Source of the DNA: Jacaranda mimosifolia
Lineage: Eukaryota; Streptophyta; Magnoliopsida; Lamiales; Bignoniaceae
Assembly (NCBI GenBank): GCA_018894105.1
Contig: CM032117.1
Location: forward strand, 37,924,501 to 37,988,500
Length of the DNA stretch: 64,000 bases
Direction: 5' to 3'
Position 1 is the stretch's first letter. The number at the start of each line of letters is the position of its first letter. The position numbers were made by a program, and so were the translations under genes. The notes under the pieces are model-generated. The model was not told where the DNA came from. It made no database searches and saw only the letters and a program-made list of their open reading frames with translations. Shown here one piece after another: positions 22,520-34,225 of this stretch.

Positions 22520-23770
22520 AGTAGCTAAGTGCACATACAAGTATATCAAAATCTACTAGTTCCTTGCGAGATTCTTCAAGTAGTAGCTCCACCTTCTTCA
22601 AAGCCTCAGCCTCTTGATCTCAAGCTTTGAAATTTTATCTATCTTGGTGGCTACTTCTTTCTGACTAATGGACAAGTTTTCTTCGACCTTGTGGAGTGAT
22701 GAATTTACAAAGTCTTCCTTACTACTTAACTCGACAAGTCGTGTCCTCAATTCTTCTTGCTGCTTGGAGATTTGAAGAAGTTCATCCCTAAGTTCATTCA
22801 CCTCCTCCTACATCAATCTTGGATAATGAGTGCCAAGGTAGTGCCCTATTTAATTGTGAACATGATGAATGGGAAAGATAGAAGAAGATTTTTGAAGACT
22901 TAGCAAAGTTGATATATTCTTTAAACCACAATAGATGCCTGCCAATACAGGAACTGCAAAAGAAAAGCAATCACCATTTGCCATTCTACTAGCAATCTTA
23001 AAGACAGTGGCACGAATTAGATTTGCTTTACGATGTGGTAGAACAAAGCTACATAGCTAGCATGAAGGCAAAAATGATGCATTTATTCTTCCACATGGAT
23101 TGTGAGAGATCTTTGGCTCAATAGACCTCTTCTGGGAAGACCTTAATGGGGGTTCCGCATATCTCGTTGGTCTTTTAAACCAAAAGCCAATCCAATCAGA
23201 AATAGGAATGCCATTAGAGTCCTTTGGGAGCATATGATAAGCTAGGAATCGATATTTGCAGCTTCATGGTAGAGAAGGCCCATATCTGTCATCACCAAGT
23301 AGCTCTTTCGCGGTGGGGATAGCTTCATCATAGAAACTTCCACGGATAGACTATCCACCAAGTACACGAAGATCCCATAAAGAAACTGAAAATTCACTAG
23401 TAGCAGTATGCAAAGTGTTCGTGGAAGGGCACTATAGCTCAAGGAAGGCTTGAAGGATGTTCTTATGGTAGACATATGTGAAAAGCAAGGCATAGACTTC
23501 TGCATAGACCCTAGCTTCACGAAGAACATCTGTATGATGGCCTAACACATCCTCTATCCATTCCCAATAACCTATATGAAAATATACTTCACCAAACTTT
23601 GATTCAGGAATTCTCATTGAGCATCCATTAATGTTGGAATGGTAACCTGCAAATAAAAATTCTGAGCTATTGGCATTGGCATCATGAAGAGAGGACTTCA
23701 ATTGTTCAAATGACATGTCATTTTTTTGAAGTGGATTCTTCGGTGAAGAAACAAATTGTTGCTTGGCCAT
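22520..23770 (-). pseudogene. Plant mobile domain (PMD) protein, antisense in G2, copy 1
   Basis: Minus strand, opposite to pol. ATG at 23770 (MAKQQFVSS). Recognisable PMD features: GYWEWIEDVLGHH, REARVYAEVYALLFTYVY, LQAFLEL-stop-CPS where LWCP is usual, CKYRFLAYHMLPKD and ISDWIGFWFK, then LPHRKANLIRATVFKIASRM and PVLAGIYCGL near 22980. Directly after that (about 22800) comes a coiled-coil tail (LRDELLQISKQQEELRTRL, 22801-22598) and a shifted end at about 22520. The middle section seen in copy 2 is absent. PMD proteins of plants include cellular members such as MAIN and MAIL1 and many transposon-borne ones; here it is clearly inside a retrotransposon. At least four stops or shifts. Confidence 0.8.
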
Positions 23771-24027
23771 GCGCAGGAATGCATTGGAGCTTTCTTTATG
23801 CGAAATTGGAAACTGTCTCCCCTAAGTGGCTCATATATATATATATATGTTTGAAATTTCATATGTTATTATATATGTGTGTGTGTGTATTTAAATATAT
23901 ATATATGTATATATTTTAAAGGATTATATGTTATATCTATGTATTTAAATATATATATATATAAAATAATTATCGTGACTTATTCACTCAGGAGTGTATT
24001 GGAAGACATTGTTCATGAACAAGTCTC
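23771..24027. other. Upstream region of PMD copy 1, AT and GT simple repeats
   Basis: TA and TG microsatellites (about 23830-23965) between the PMD start and the PPT. It would hold the promoter and leader of the antisense gene; no TATA box can be chosen with so many TA runs. Confidence 0.45.
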
Positions 24028-24038
24028 AAGGGGGCATT
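24028..24038 (+). other. G2 polypurine tract before LTR 2
   Basis: AAGGGGGCATT directly before TGTAGACG of LTR 2; the equivalent before LTR 3 is GATGGGGCATT. Confidence 0.7.
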
Positions 24039-24901
24039 TGTAGACGACTTAATTTTTGGGCCAATTAAAAAATGAGATGTGTAAATAATATATTAGTTAT
24101 TAATTTAAATTTTTTTATTTATATATTGAATTTATTAAATTGATTCCAAAAGATAAATAGTTAATTTTAATTAATATTCTAATATTTATTTTATACAAAT
24201 CAAATGTTGACAAGTGTTAAGATGAAGTGGCATGCCAATCAAATCAAGTCTGGTGGCCTAGCACTCTCAAGCTAATCAACTTGAGACACATGGCGCACCC
24301 ATGTATATGGACCAATCAAGTCAAGAATGTTTGATATTATCTTTTAAATGTGCATCAAAGAGATAATTATCAAATGAGTTCAAGTCATTTGGGGATCTCC
24401 TACTACACACCTATATAAAGGAATACTCAAGCACTCATATGGACACATTTTCATGTTCATATATCCTCATATACATATTGCCATATACACATATTCTCAT
24501 ATCCTTATATTCATATTCTCATATCCACATATTCTCAAGTCCAAAACTCAAGTCTTCAAGTTTCTGCTGTGACGATGTATTGCTACTGCGAAGGTCCTAT
24601 ACCTCTTCAAAGCATCAAGTCATCAAGTCCTTTGATCTCGAAATCAAGGTTCGAGTTCAAACAAATTTCGTAGTGTTTTTTACCAAGTCAAAGGATACTA
24701 TACCATATATCCAAGAACACGCTTCAAGCCCTTTGATCATATATATTGGGAGAAGAATCAGGGGATTAATTTTGTTAGGGAATTTATATTTTTCTCTGAT
24801 AAATTGTAATTCTCATATATTCTTTAATATAAATTTAATTTGTCCATTATTTTTCTTTGTCTTGTAATTTAATTTTGTAGACAACGAAATTTGTGTAAAC
24901 A
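24039..24901 (+). repeat. G2 LTR 2 (middle LTR)
   Basis: 863 bp, TGTAGACGACTT to GTGTAAACA. It has a PPT on its left and a PBS on its right, so it is at once the 3' LTR of the left part and the 5' LTR of the right part. It differs from LTR 1 and LTR 3 by many substitutions and indels, whereas those two are close to each other. It has no TSD of its own. Confidence 0.85.
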
Positions 24902-24907
24902 AATTTC

Positions 24908-24925
24908 TGGCACACCCGGTGAAAC
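24908..24925 (+). other. Second G2 primer-binding site
   Basis: TGGCACACCCGGTGAAAC after LTR 2, the same site as at 14883 with a few changes. Gag-pol does not follow; the sequence passes within a few tens of bases into the antisense PMD gene. Confidence 0.72.
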
Positions 24926-24949
24926 CTCAAGAAGGCTATGTCTTTTAGA

Positions 24950-26735
24950 CGGCACTTTGGTATGGTCAACAATATTATACTCCTTAGGCGCCGAATTCCC
25001 TCCTTTAATTTTTCTTGAAACAACAGGATTTTGAATAGGTGAAGTTGCTGAGTTATTTTTTGGGATCTTCCATTAAGACTTTTTTAGAATGAGAAAACTT
25101 TTTTCTAGGATGCCCAGGTTTAGATGAATAATGTTCAATTCTCTCCCCAAGTTGATTGAGTTGGCTAGAAGTTGATTCCACATCTTTTTGATTAACTTTG
25201 AGAACAATTTTAGTACATTTTGTTTGTAAAGTCATCCAGTGTTTGTCCCACCAATCTACATATTCCTTTGTGGCCAATGGAAAGGAAGAAGTATTGCCGG
25301 GAATGATAAGTATGTAAGATGTGTTCAGTAAAGTACATAACTGCCAAAGTTGAACAAGCTCGTGCAAATCACAAGTAAGAATCTCTTTCTTTAAGTTGCC
25401 CAGGACGTGTTGACAAAATCTACATTGCCGACTGAATCGATGAAGGCCATAAGCTTTAATGATATGTTTTTTTCCATATCAAAATGTCAAGTAGCTGGAA
25501 TGTAAAGCCACAAAAGGGTCTTTATAAGTATTTGATATGCATTGGCCATCTATTACTGTTAATTGCTTGCGCAAAAATAAGCGTAGATTTTGAATGGCTG
25601 AAGGATTGATACTGAGGAACAAATCTCGTGCCTCTGAAAGATCAAAATATTTGTCCATGTTCTCCCCCGTATATTTGACCATCTCAACTCCTCCTACATC
25701 AATCTTGGATAAAAAATGAGTATCAAGGTAATGCCCTATCCAACTTTAAACATAATGAATGGGAAATATAGAAGAAGATTCCTAAACATTTGGCGAAGTT
25801 GATATATTCCTTAAACCACGGTAGATGCCCGCCAATATAGGAACTGCAAGAGAAAAGTAATCACCATTTTTCATTCTACTAGCAACCTTGAAGACAGTGG
25901 CATGAATCAAATTTGCTTTGCGATGTGGTAAAATAAAACTGCATAACCAGCATGAAAGAAAAACAGCCAAGTAGGTCTCCCCTCTAACATTTTCTTCAAC
26001 CTCCAGCATCATAAATGTCTCATCATATTCATTAGTGCGAGGCAAAAGTAATGCATCAATTCTTCCACATGGATTGTGAGAGATCTTTGGCTCAGTAGAC
26101 CTCTTCTAGGAAGACCTCAAAGGAGGCTCCTCATATTTTGTTGGTCCTTTAAATGAAAAGCCAATCCAATCAGAAATAGGAACACCATCAAAGTCCTTCG
26201 GAAGCATATGGTAAGCCAGAAATCGATACTTGCAGCTTCGTGGTTGAGAAGGACCATGTCTGTCGTCACCAAGTAGCCCTTTCACAGTAGGGATAGCTTC
26301 ATCACAGAAACCTCCACGAATAAGCAATCCACCAAGTACATGAAAAGAAATTGAAAATTCACCGAAAATAGTGTGCAAAGTGTTCATGGAAGGACACCAT
26401 AGCTCAAGGAAGGCTTGGAGGATGTTCTTGTGATAGACATATGTGAAGAGTGAAGCATGGATTGCTGTATAGATCCTAGCTTGATGAAGCACATCAGCAT
26501 GATGGCCTAGCACATCCTCTATCCATTACCAATAACCTGCATGAAAAGATACTTCGCCAAACCTTGATGAAGGAATTCTCATTGAGTGTCCATTAATGTT
26601 GGAATGATAACCTGCAAATAGAAATTCCGAGCTAGTGGCTTTGGCATCATGAAGAGAGGACTTCAAGAGAAATATCCTAGAACGAGATGTAATGCCAGAA
26701 CGTGGATCAATCACTTCCCTAGTTGCCACTTCGGA
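24950..26735 (-). pseudogene. Plant mobile domain (PMD) protein, antisense in G2, copy 2
   Basis: Minus strand. The N-terminal part (26729-26527) includes EFLFAGYHSNINGHSMRI and GYW; the PMD core is uninterrupted from 26513 to 26106 with LQAFLELWCPSMNTLHTIFG, GGLLIRGGFCDEAIP, CKYRFLAYHMLPKD and ISDWIGFSFKGP. After a stop, ETYLAVFLSCWLCSFILPHRK and PILAGIYRGL follow (26045-25782). The middle domain absent from copy 1 is kept here: YTGENMDKYFDLSEARDLF (25680 on), and 25367-25053 with KEYVDWWDKHW. The C-terminal coiled coil of copy 1 is lost with the gag-pol deletion. No ATG is seen at the equivalent start. Stops and at least two shifts make it a pseudogene. Confidence 0.82.
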
Positions 26736-26905
26736 CCACTCTTGGATATATATGGAGTTACTGGGAGGTCGAGGTATAGAACAAAGAACACATTGGATGA
26801 TTTATGGATGGCCAATCTGGTACTTTTAATTTTCAGGATGTCTTTGTCACTCCCAATGATAATACATGGAGATGGCTTTATGTGATCTTCAATACACATC
26901 CTCAC

Positions 26906-28265
26906 GAGTTGATAAAGAATGAACTATGTTTCTTAACCTGCAATAAAAGAAGAAGAAAAAAAAAGGGGTAAAAAAGAAAGTTGAAGGACATAGAAAACAT
27001 CCCTCTCAATTTGATGACTCACCTAAAATCTTCAAAATTTGTGTATTTGTTATCAGTTGATAAGGATTTTCTATTGATGAGTGTCCAGGGACCCAATAAA
27101 TCCTCTTTTAAATCACGTTGGAATGGAGAACTCTATGAGTATTTTCTTCAAACAATTGGTGTGCAGGAATTAAGAGGAGGAAGATGTCACTGATTGAATA
27201 GAGGAATTTTCCACAGCAAATTTGCAAATCAGTTTCCAACATTACTCGGTGGATTTAACTCATTGGCAGCATGCTATTTATAGTTTTTTTTTATTCCTGA
27301 TAAAACTAGGAATCAAATCCTTATTGATTAATCCTCAATGTCATCACTTGAAACAAATAGAGTTGGAGTAGAACTCATCAAGATAAATAGATAATGTGTT
27401 GGAATCCAAGTATTCGAAAATAGCAGCACAGTTTCATGAGTTGTTACATTGTGTGGAGGAATTTGAAAACTCTTGGACTATTCAGTCATCTGTTGAAAAC
27501 AACAATGTCATAAGAATCCCAATCTTGATGGGTCTCTTGGCCTTAAATGGAGCTTTTAATTGCCGAAGACTCACACCGACAATTGGATTTTGAGACAGCA
27601 GCAGAAGAGGTCTTTTGGTATTAAAAACTTGGAGTTTTCTTTTTTTTTTTTAAAAATGGTGGACCATATATGCATATATATATATGACTATATATATGTA
27701 TATAAAGAAAATAGGAAAGAGGAATAAAAGCGTTTATCATTGTTGATGGCTAATGGCAACTGGGGCCCAAGCAAGAGAAATTCAGGTTTGAATGAGACTT
27801 GCGCATTGAAAATGGCTGAATGAGTACTGCGTGTTGCTCCTCAAATATTTTTAATTTCTTTGTTGAAAGGAAATGCATGTTGACTAATTAGAAATACACT
27901 TGAGAAGTGGATGTTTGATTTTGGCAATGTATGAAATCAAATTGATGACCACAGAATGCATTTTATTTTGCAAGGCCACGGCAGCGTGATTCTGGAAACC
28001 ATGTGAGCTCCTATATATATATATATACGTATACACACTTTAGAAGTTCATATGTTATACATATGTATTTAATCTCATGTGTTATAAACATATCTATATA
28101 TGTGTGTGTGTGTGTATTTAAGTATACCTATATATATATATTTTAAAGGCTCATATTTTATGTATATATATGTATTTAAATATATATATATAATGATTTT
28201 TGTGACTTATTCACTCAAGAATATATTGGAAGACATCATTCGTGAACAAGTCTCGATGGGGCATT
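26906..28265. other. Upstream region of PMD copy 2, non-coding
   Basis: No recognised protein. Contains AT and GT microsatellites (27665-27700, 28010-28190) as in the equivalent region of copy 1, then the PPT at about 28255-28265. Confidence 0.5.
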
Positions 28266-29077
28266 TGTAGACGGCTTAATTTTTGGGCCAATTGAAAATT
28301 GACATGTGGAAAAATATATTAGTTATTAATTTAAAATTTTCTATTTATGTATTGGAATTTATTAAATTTAATTTCGAAATATAAATAGTTAATTTTCATT
28401 AATGCTCTAATATTATTTTATACATAAATCAGATGTCGACAAGTGTCAAGATAAAGTGGCACAATCGATCAAATCAAGTCTGGTGGCCTAGTAATTGCAG
28501 GCCAATTGAATTGTGACATGTGGCGCATCCATGCACGTGGACCAATTAAGTCAATAATATTTGATATTATCTTTTAATATGTGCATCAAAGAGATAATTA
28601 TCAAATGTGTTCAACTCATTTCGGGGTCTCTTGCTAAATGCCTATATAAAGGAAGGCTCAGAGACTCATATTCTCATATCCTCATATTCATATTCTCATA
28701 TCCACATATTCTCAAGTCCAAACTCAAGTCTTCAAGTTTCTGCTGTGATGCCATATTGCTACCGCGAATGTCCTATACCTCTTCAAAGCATCAAGTCATC
28801 AAGTCCTTTGATCTCGGAATCAAGGTTTGAGTTCAAACAAATTCCATAGTGTCTTTTACCAAGTCAAAGGATACTACACCATATATCCAAGAACAAGCTT
28901 CAAGCTCTTAGATGATATATATTGGGAGAAGAATCAGGAGATTAGTTTTGTTAGGGAATTTATATTTTTCTCTGATAAATTGTAATTCTCATATATTCTT
29001 TAATATAAATTTAATTTGTCCATTATTTTTCTTTGTCTTGTGATTTAATTTTGCAGACAACGAAATTTGTGTGAACA
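28266..29077 (+). repeat. G2 LTR 3 (3' LTR)
   Basis: 812 bp, TGTAGACGG to GTGAACA, followed by GTAAG, the right TSD. Close match to LTR 1. Confidence 0.9.
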
Positions 29078-29883
29078 GTAAGCTTTGCAATTCCTTTTCC
29101 AATAGCCCTTTTCACCGTAATAGAAACAAGTAGCATCAATCTTAGCCTCTCTCTTCTTCCTGATTCCCCCCGAACTCTTCAAGGGTTGGTTTCTTTTGGA
29201 GGATGAACTTTTCTTCCTTTTACTTCCCTTTCTAGGACCCCCAGGGCCTTTAGACTTAGAGGGGGAAGCAAGAATAAGAGGATTTTCCTTTTTCATTGTC
29301 GCCTTGATGGTCACCAATATGTTCATCAATTCATTAATCGTTACCTTTTCCTTGGACATATTAAAGTTCATAATGAATTGGTCGAACAAAAAAGGCAATG
29401 ACTGTAGGATCAACTCCACATAGAGGTCATTGTCCATGATCACATCAAGTTGTCCAAGCTTTCAGTAAGTCCAATCATCTTGAGCTTGTGATCATGGACA
29501 CTCGAACCCTCAACTATCATTGACTTAAAGAGCTCTCTAGACAAAGCGAACATTTCGTGTCTTGTTTGAACACCATACAACTCTTGTAGGTGTGTATAGA
29601 TCTCACTAGCATGTTGCATATGCTTATGAGTATTTTGGAGCTCGCTGGTCATGAAAGCCATCATAAGGCATCTCATTTGTAGATCATCATCTATAAACTT
29701 AGCGAACAATTCATGGGTCTCATTAGTGGTGTCATTGCCTAAGTTGTTCGGCGGACTTTGATCAAGGACATAGGTCCTCTTTCTGGAGTCTAGAATTATC
29801 TTGAGGTTTCTCAACCAATCGCGGAAGTTAGGCCCGGTGTGTTTATTAGTTTCCAAAATAGTATGGAGTGGGTTCTTAGCCAT
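29078..29883 (-). pseudogene. C1 gag (UBN2-type copia gag)
   Basis: Minus strand; ATG at 29883 (MAKNPLHTILETNK), then GPNFRDWLRNLKIILDS, LQELYGVQTRHEMFALSREL and, after a shift near 29440, LILQSLPFLFDQFIMNFNMS, a basic stretch rich in lysine and serine, and a zinc knuckle CFYYGEKGYWKRNC, where the second cysteine and the histidine are both tyrosine. Its 3' end is cut by G2; coding continues at 14043 in the rest of C1. Confidence 0.85.
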
Positions 29884-30569
29884 TTTGTTTTTAAAGATTT
29901 TGAAAATCTTCAAAAGGCGAAAAAGAAGAGTATAAGCATATAATTGAATATTGATATTGAAAACATGTTCATAGTCTTTCAAGCATGTTTTTCTCCCACT
30001 ATTTTATCAAATCCTTCACCCCTAAGAAGAATTAGGGAAATTTCATTTCCTAGTGAGGATCAAGATGTTAAAGACTTGTAGGTGGGCCCCAGTATCTGGA
30101 TGTATATCCACAAACAATCTAAAGGTAAGCAACTTTTGCCAATTGTATCTCAATGCAACTCTTGATATTTTTTGCCTCACTTGTCATATAGATCCCCTAA
30201 TTAGATAACCTCTACAATACTAGGTGTTAAGTCGAACCTACTAAACAAACTTTGATTCGAGACCGCTCCACAACGTCCCTCATATTCGAGTGTATAATGT
30301 GTGGGAAGCCTTAAATCAAAGGTGCATCATATGCTAAGTATATGGTCACAACTTTTCACATAAGTGTAACCCTCGTGTCCGGATGTATATCACATAAAGA
30401 TATTAGTGTCGTCATGCCATATACTATTGGTAGAGGGCATGGATTAATTAAAACTCCTTTTAATTTGTATCCATTTTGATTTAATATTTAGAAGCAATTA
30501 GACATTCTAAGTGGAGGGTTTTTGTTGCTTGCAAATGATCTCTTCATTTTGTCTTCTTATTTAGGTTTT
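29884..30569 (-). other. C1 leader, distal part
   Basis: Untranslated leader between gag and the A1 insertion; it continues at 51639. The same sequence occurs in C2 (38620-39290, plus strand) and C3 (58940-59620). Confidence 0.75.
30565..30569. other. Left TSD of A1 (GTTTT)
   Basis: GTTTT before the A1 LTR and again at 51639-51643 after it. C3 has a single GTTTT at the matching place near 59610, in the context TTATTTAGGTTTTCTATATC. Confidence 0.9.
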
Positions 30570-31774
30570 TGTTGGGAGTGCAAAACAAATAATGCAAACA
30601 ATTATGCAAGTGCACGTGTCGCAACAAGTAATAAAATGATGAGAGAGTGTCGATCCCACAAGGAACTAAATTATTCACTACTAATTACTAATTTGTCACA
30701 CACTTGTTTTATTCAAACAAAAATAAATTATGTAGGAATTAAAACTAAACTAACTGAAATAAGAAAAAGTGTACTTATTAAGATTTCTATCAGGATATAG
30801 AAGTCTAGAATTATGATTTTATCAATCGAATAAGTTGATTACATAATTGTCTCCCTATGAAATTAATAACAGGTTATTAGTCTTGAGTCTTATGCAATTA
30901 TGAGGTTTTTCCGAATTACCCACAATCAAATCCCTAAGTTATTCAACTCACTATATTCCTATATGAATTAACTAAATTATATGGATAATGTTGTATAACT
31001 CAACTAACTCCCTAGGGCAAGCAGGTATATTCCTATCCTACTCACAAATGAATTAATTCATCAATTTGAACAATTAATCCTAAGGTCTTCTATTGTCAAT
31101 CAATCCCTAGATTTTCTTTTCCAAGACTCCTCTAGGGTTTAAAGATGCACTTGACTGTTGATCAAACAATCAAATAGAAAAAGCACACAATAGAAGAAAT
31201 AACCTTAAGTGCTACTAATTTCATGGAAGGCAATCATGCATCAATTTATTCAAAAGAATCCATCGTAATCCTAGAATAATGAATTAGTTCATGTTTGAAT
31301 TGTCAAACAAAACATGAATAAAATGGAACATCATTTCAAATCCATAATTAAAAATAAAATCAAAGAGAGAGGAAGAAACTCTATTCCTAGACGAATCAGA
31401 TCTCCACTTTGTCCTCCTTTGAATTTCGTATTTTCGCGATACTTCTAATCTCCAAAATAGAAATTCCAAATCTCCTCATCGATCAAGTGTCTGAAAGGCC
31501 TATTTATAACTGATTAAAAAAGTCTTCTAATTAGAATAGGACTCAAACAAATAAAGACTCTTTTGTCCATCCTCGATTAGATTATGAGGTGTCATCATCC
31601 TGCTAGTATTCCCAACAACTTGTGTCAATTTGTCCTTTTTTATAATTTCTCCACTTGTATTCCTGCAATTACAAATTTTCATCAATTAGCCAGAGAATTA
31701 TAATTTTTTAACAAGAAAATTATTTGTTAAGTCCTAAATATGATATCAAAATTAATACTAATGGGGACTTAACA
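30570..31774 (-). repeat. A1 3' LTR
   Basis: 1205 bp on the plus strand from TGTTGGGAGTG to GGGGACTTAACA, next to a PPT on the right. Confidence 0.9.
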
Positions 31775-31790
31775 AACAACCCCAAACTTA
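31775..31790 (-). other. A1 polypurine tract
   Basis: Minus strand TAAGTTTGGGGTTGTT directly before TGTTAAGTCC, the LTR start. Confidence 0.7.
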
Positions 31791-33124
31791 ATATGTTGCT
31801 CGCCCTCGAGCAACATAAAGAAAAGACTCAAGGACACTAAAATAAAAACAAATCAACACTAAACTGTATGTACAAAAACATCACTTCTTTTTGTTACTCT
31901 CAGAACTACTTCAAAACTATGCTCGTAGTCAACCACAATTGCCCTGTGTATGCGTGTGATTTCTCTACAAATAGTTACTAGCAATTCGGATTAATTTATA
32001 TACAAGTACAAAACTCTACTCTAATACTCTATAGGTTTGCTTTTCATCTCTATCTCCACTAATATAGAATACACTTAATAAAGGATCATTTAAGACTTTT
32101 AGAGCTTGTAATGTAGGCATGGATAAAGGTAGGAAAGATATGGATAATATTAACTCAATACCCACAACACTTGTTCATCATCACCTCTTAATACTTCCCC
32201 AAACTTATTGAACGGTACTTTTCAATTTCTTTCTTTCTCCCTTTTTCAATTTTTTTTTGGTTTTTTTTCAATGCTCATGCTACTATGCATATTTTTGTTT
32301 TTGTTTTTGTTTTTTTTGCATGAGGCCTTATCTACACCCTTCTTTTGTGGGAAGAAGAAAATCAAACTCATGGGTACTATACTATTTGTTCCCATCTTCA
32401 TAAGAATTTCAAAAAAATGTAACAAGTAATCGTGGGATTTATTTGGTGGGATTATGTGTTTAGGCTGGCTGTTGAGTTAGTTGCCAAACTAAAAGGATAT
32501 TTTAAAATAGGCCAGTGGAATCTAGGGATATAATATCATTTGGTAGACTTGAAAGGCTCAAACGGGTCAAAAATGGCTTAAGTCATTTCACTTATTTGAG
32601 TGTTTTTTATAATTTCACCTTGATAGGGAATCAAACAAATTCTAGAGTTTGAAGTACTGCCTATGTAACTTATGCATAAATGTCTAAATTAACCAATAAC
32701 TATGAGTGAGAAAGAGAGTGCTCAAAAATAGAGGATGTCATCCTAGCATTGCTTCTACTCAAAGTGCACAGTTCCACCATCACACAAGTATAATTTACCA
32801 TGAAACATAAAATTAACGGAGTAATATCTTCATTGATTCAAGAAGATTATTTTTTTTGTACATGCAAGACATCGACTCAATTACTGAACCGTAATCAAAA
32901 TCAAAACAACAAAAAATAAAAGATATAAAGAACTAAAGACTGACACGCAAAGCACCCCCAAACATGAGAGGTACTTTGCCCACAAAGTACTAATAGTAAG
33001 ATAGAGAAAGAAAGAAAATAAGACACTAACATGGAAAATGACAAAGAAAGCAATGAAAATAAATAAACAAAAGGAAAAAAATAATTAAAGTGAAGAAAAA
33101 AAAAAGAAAGAGAATGCGCCTTGA
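31791..33124 (-). other. A1 3' untranslated region
   Basis: Non-coding, AT-rich, with T-rich runs near 32240-32320 and A-rich runs near 33000-33110. A short plus-strand frame at 32208-32429 is only a low-complexity phenylalanine/leucine run. Confidence 0.6.
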
Positions 33125-34225
33125 TTAATCATCGGCATTATCATCTTCCCCAACTTCCGGGGGTGGAATTGTAGCAGCAGGAAAATCAAAGTGTGGTAGC
33201 TGCGCAAAGGTAGGATAATCGTCAAGTGAAATGTTATGATATTGCGCCAACATCATGTATCACTGTTGTTGAGTTTCAAGACATGCTTGGTAGTGCTCCT
33301 CTGTGGCCTGCTGGTTTGATAATAATTATCTCATCATATTCTCCAACATATCTAGACATTGAGGTATAGATCGATAATAGTTCTGAGGAACTGGATCCTC
33401 TTGATGGGGCTGTGGAACTCTTCTCGATTGATCATCAGCAATTATCTACTTGGGAGATAGTAATTCCTCAATTGGATCCCATTGAACCCCTGCTGTAGCG
33501 CATAATTTTGAAATCAAATGTGGACATACTAGGCTATCTTGTATTCCACCCGGTGATGCCTTCCGAATAGCAGGATTAATAAGTAGTCCAATATCAATAG
33601 GTATCATCTGATTTATAACATCTAACAAAATAGATCGCTACCTAGTGATAACGTTGTAATGGGAAACTAGTAACAAATAGGCACAAATGAATTTGAACCA
33701 ATGGTGGATATGTGGGGATAAACCTGCTTTCGAGAAGTGCCTATACTGATTGTTAGCTCCCATCTTCCACTTGACAGTTTGATTACAAAGATGATTTTTC
33801 ACTGCTCCCATATCTATATAAGTAGTTAGAAATTGCTGGAACTCATCATTACTGTTAATGTTAGGTGTCTCAAAAATTGCATTGGTAGCTTCTCGAGAAA
33901 AGGACACGTGTTTACCTCGCACAAATACCTTGTCTCTAGTAGTGAATACTAAATTGCTGTAGAACTCCCTTACTATTGGTATAACTACTGCCTTTGGAGT
34001 GCTAACAAACTTTTGTCAACACCTTCTTCTTTTAATCGGATTTCTAGTCGAATCACAGTGTGAATATTCCCTTAATCCTCTTTTCTTAACAAAGGGTTGA
34101 TGCATGGTGACTTGTGAATAAAGTGTGTCCGCCTCCGCTGAAATAAATCAAGTAGTATCAAAAGTCGGTCGTCTACTACTAGAAGCATCCGTCTTGCATC
34201 TTTTTTTGCTTGCTTTAGGTGCCAT
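33125..34225 (-). pseudogene. A1 extra sense ORF: putative plant transposon protein (Transposase_32-like)
   Basis: ATG at 34225 (MAPKASKK, then a basic serine-rich start), stop at 33125-33127: one reading frame of 367 codons with no frameshift, broken only by six stops, at about 34150, 34006, 33637, 33446, 33329 and 33266, all explicable by single C-to-T or G-to-A changes. Domain order: REFYSNLVF and VRGKHVSFS (residues about 92-110), HHWFKFICAYLLLVSH (about 180), NQMIPIDIGLLINPAIRK (about 206) and LVCPHLISKLCATAGVQW (about 235), the pattern of the putative plant transposon domain found in many plant genomes, then a Q/M-rich helical tail with acidic PPPEVGEDDNADD end. It lies in the sense direction in the env position. 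Family assignment is from memory of the pattern; function unknown. Confidence 0.75.

Larger units (their letters stand above)
14049..29077 (+). mobile_element. G2: Tat-type Ty3/gypsy retrotransposon array with three LTRs, inserted in C1
   Basis: Plus-strand element: LTR 14049-14877, PBS, gag, protease, reverse transcriptase, two RNase H domains, integrase, tandem repeats, antisense PMD gene, PPT, LTR 24039-24901, a second PBS, a second antisense PMD gene, PPT, LTR 28266-29077. One TSD (GTAAA/GTAAG) flanks the whole array, so it entered or was resolved as one unit. The second internal part has lost gag-pol. The two outer LTRs are far more alike than either is to the middle one. The two RNase H domains and antisense cargo place it in the Tat group. 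Confidence 0.88.

Noticed and set aside
22598..22801. Independent small coiled-coil gene
   Set aside because: It lies in line with the antisense PMD frame and ends where that gene should end; better read as its C-terminal tail.
24039..24901. Solo LTR inserted into G2
   Set aside because: It is flanked by a PPT and a PBS of the same family and lacks a TSD (GCATT left, AATTT right).
32208..32429. Hydrophobic 73-codon frame that could be a membrane protein
   Set aside because: Phenylalanine and leucine arise from T-rich runs in the A1 3' untranslated region.
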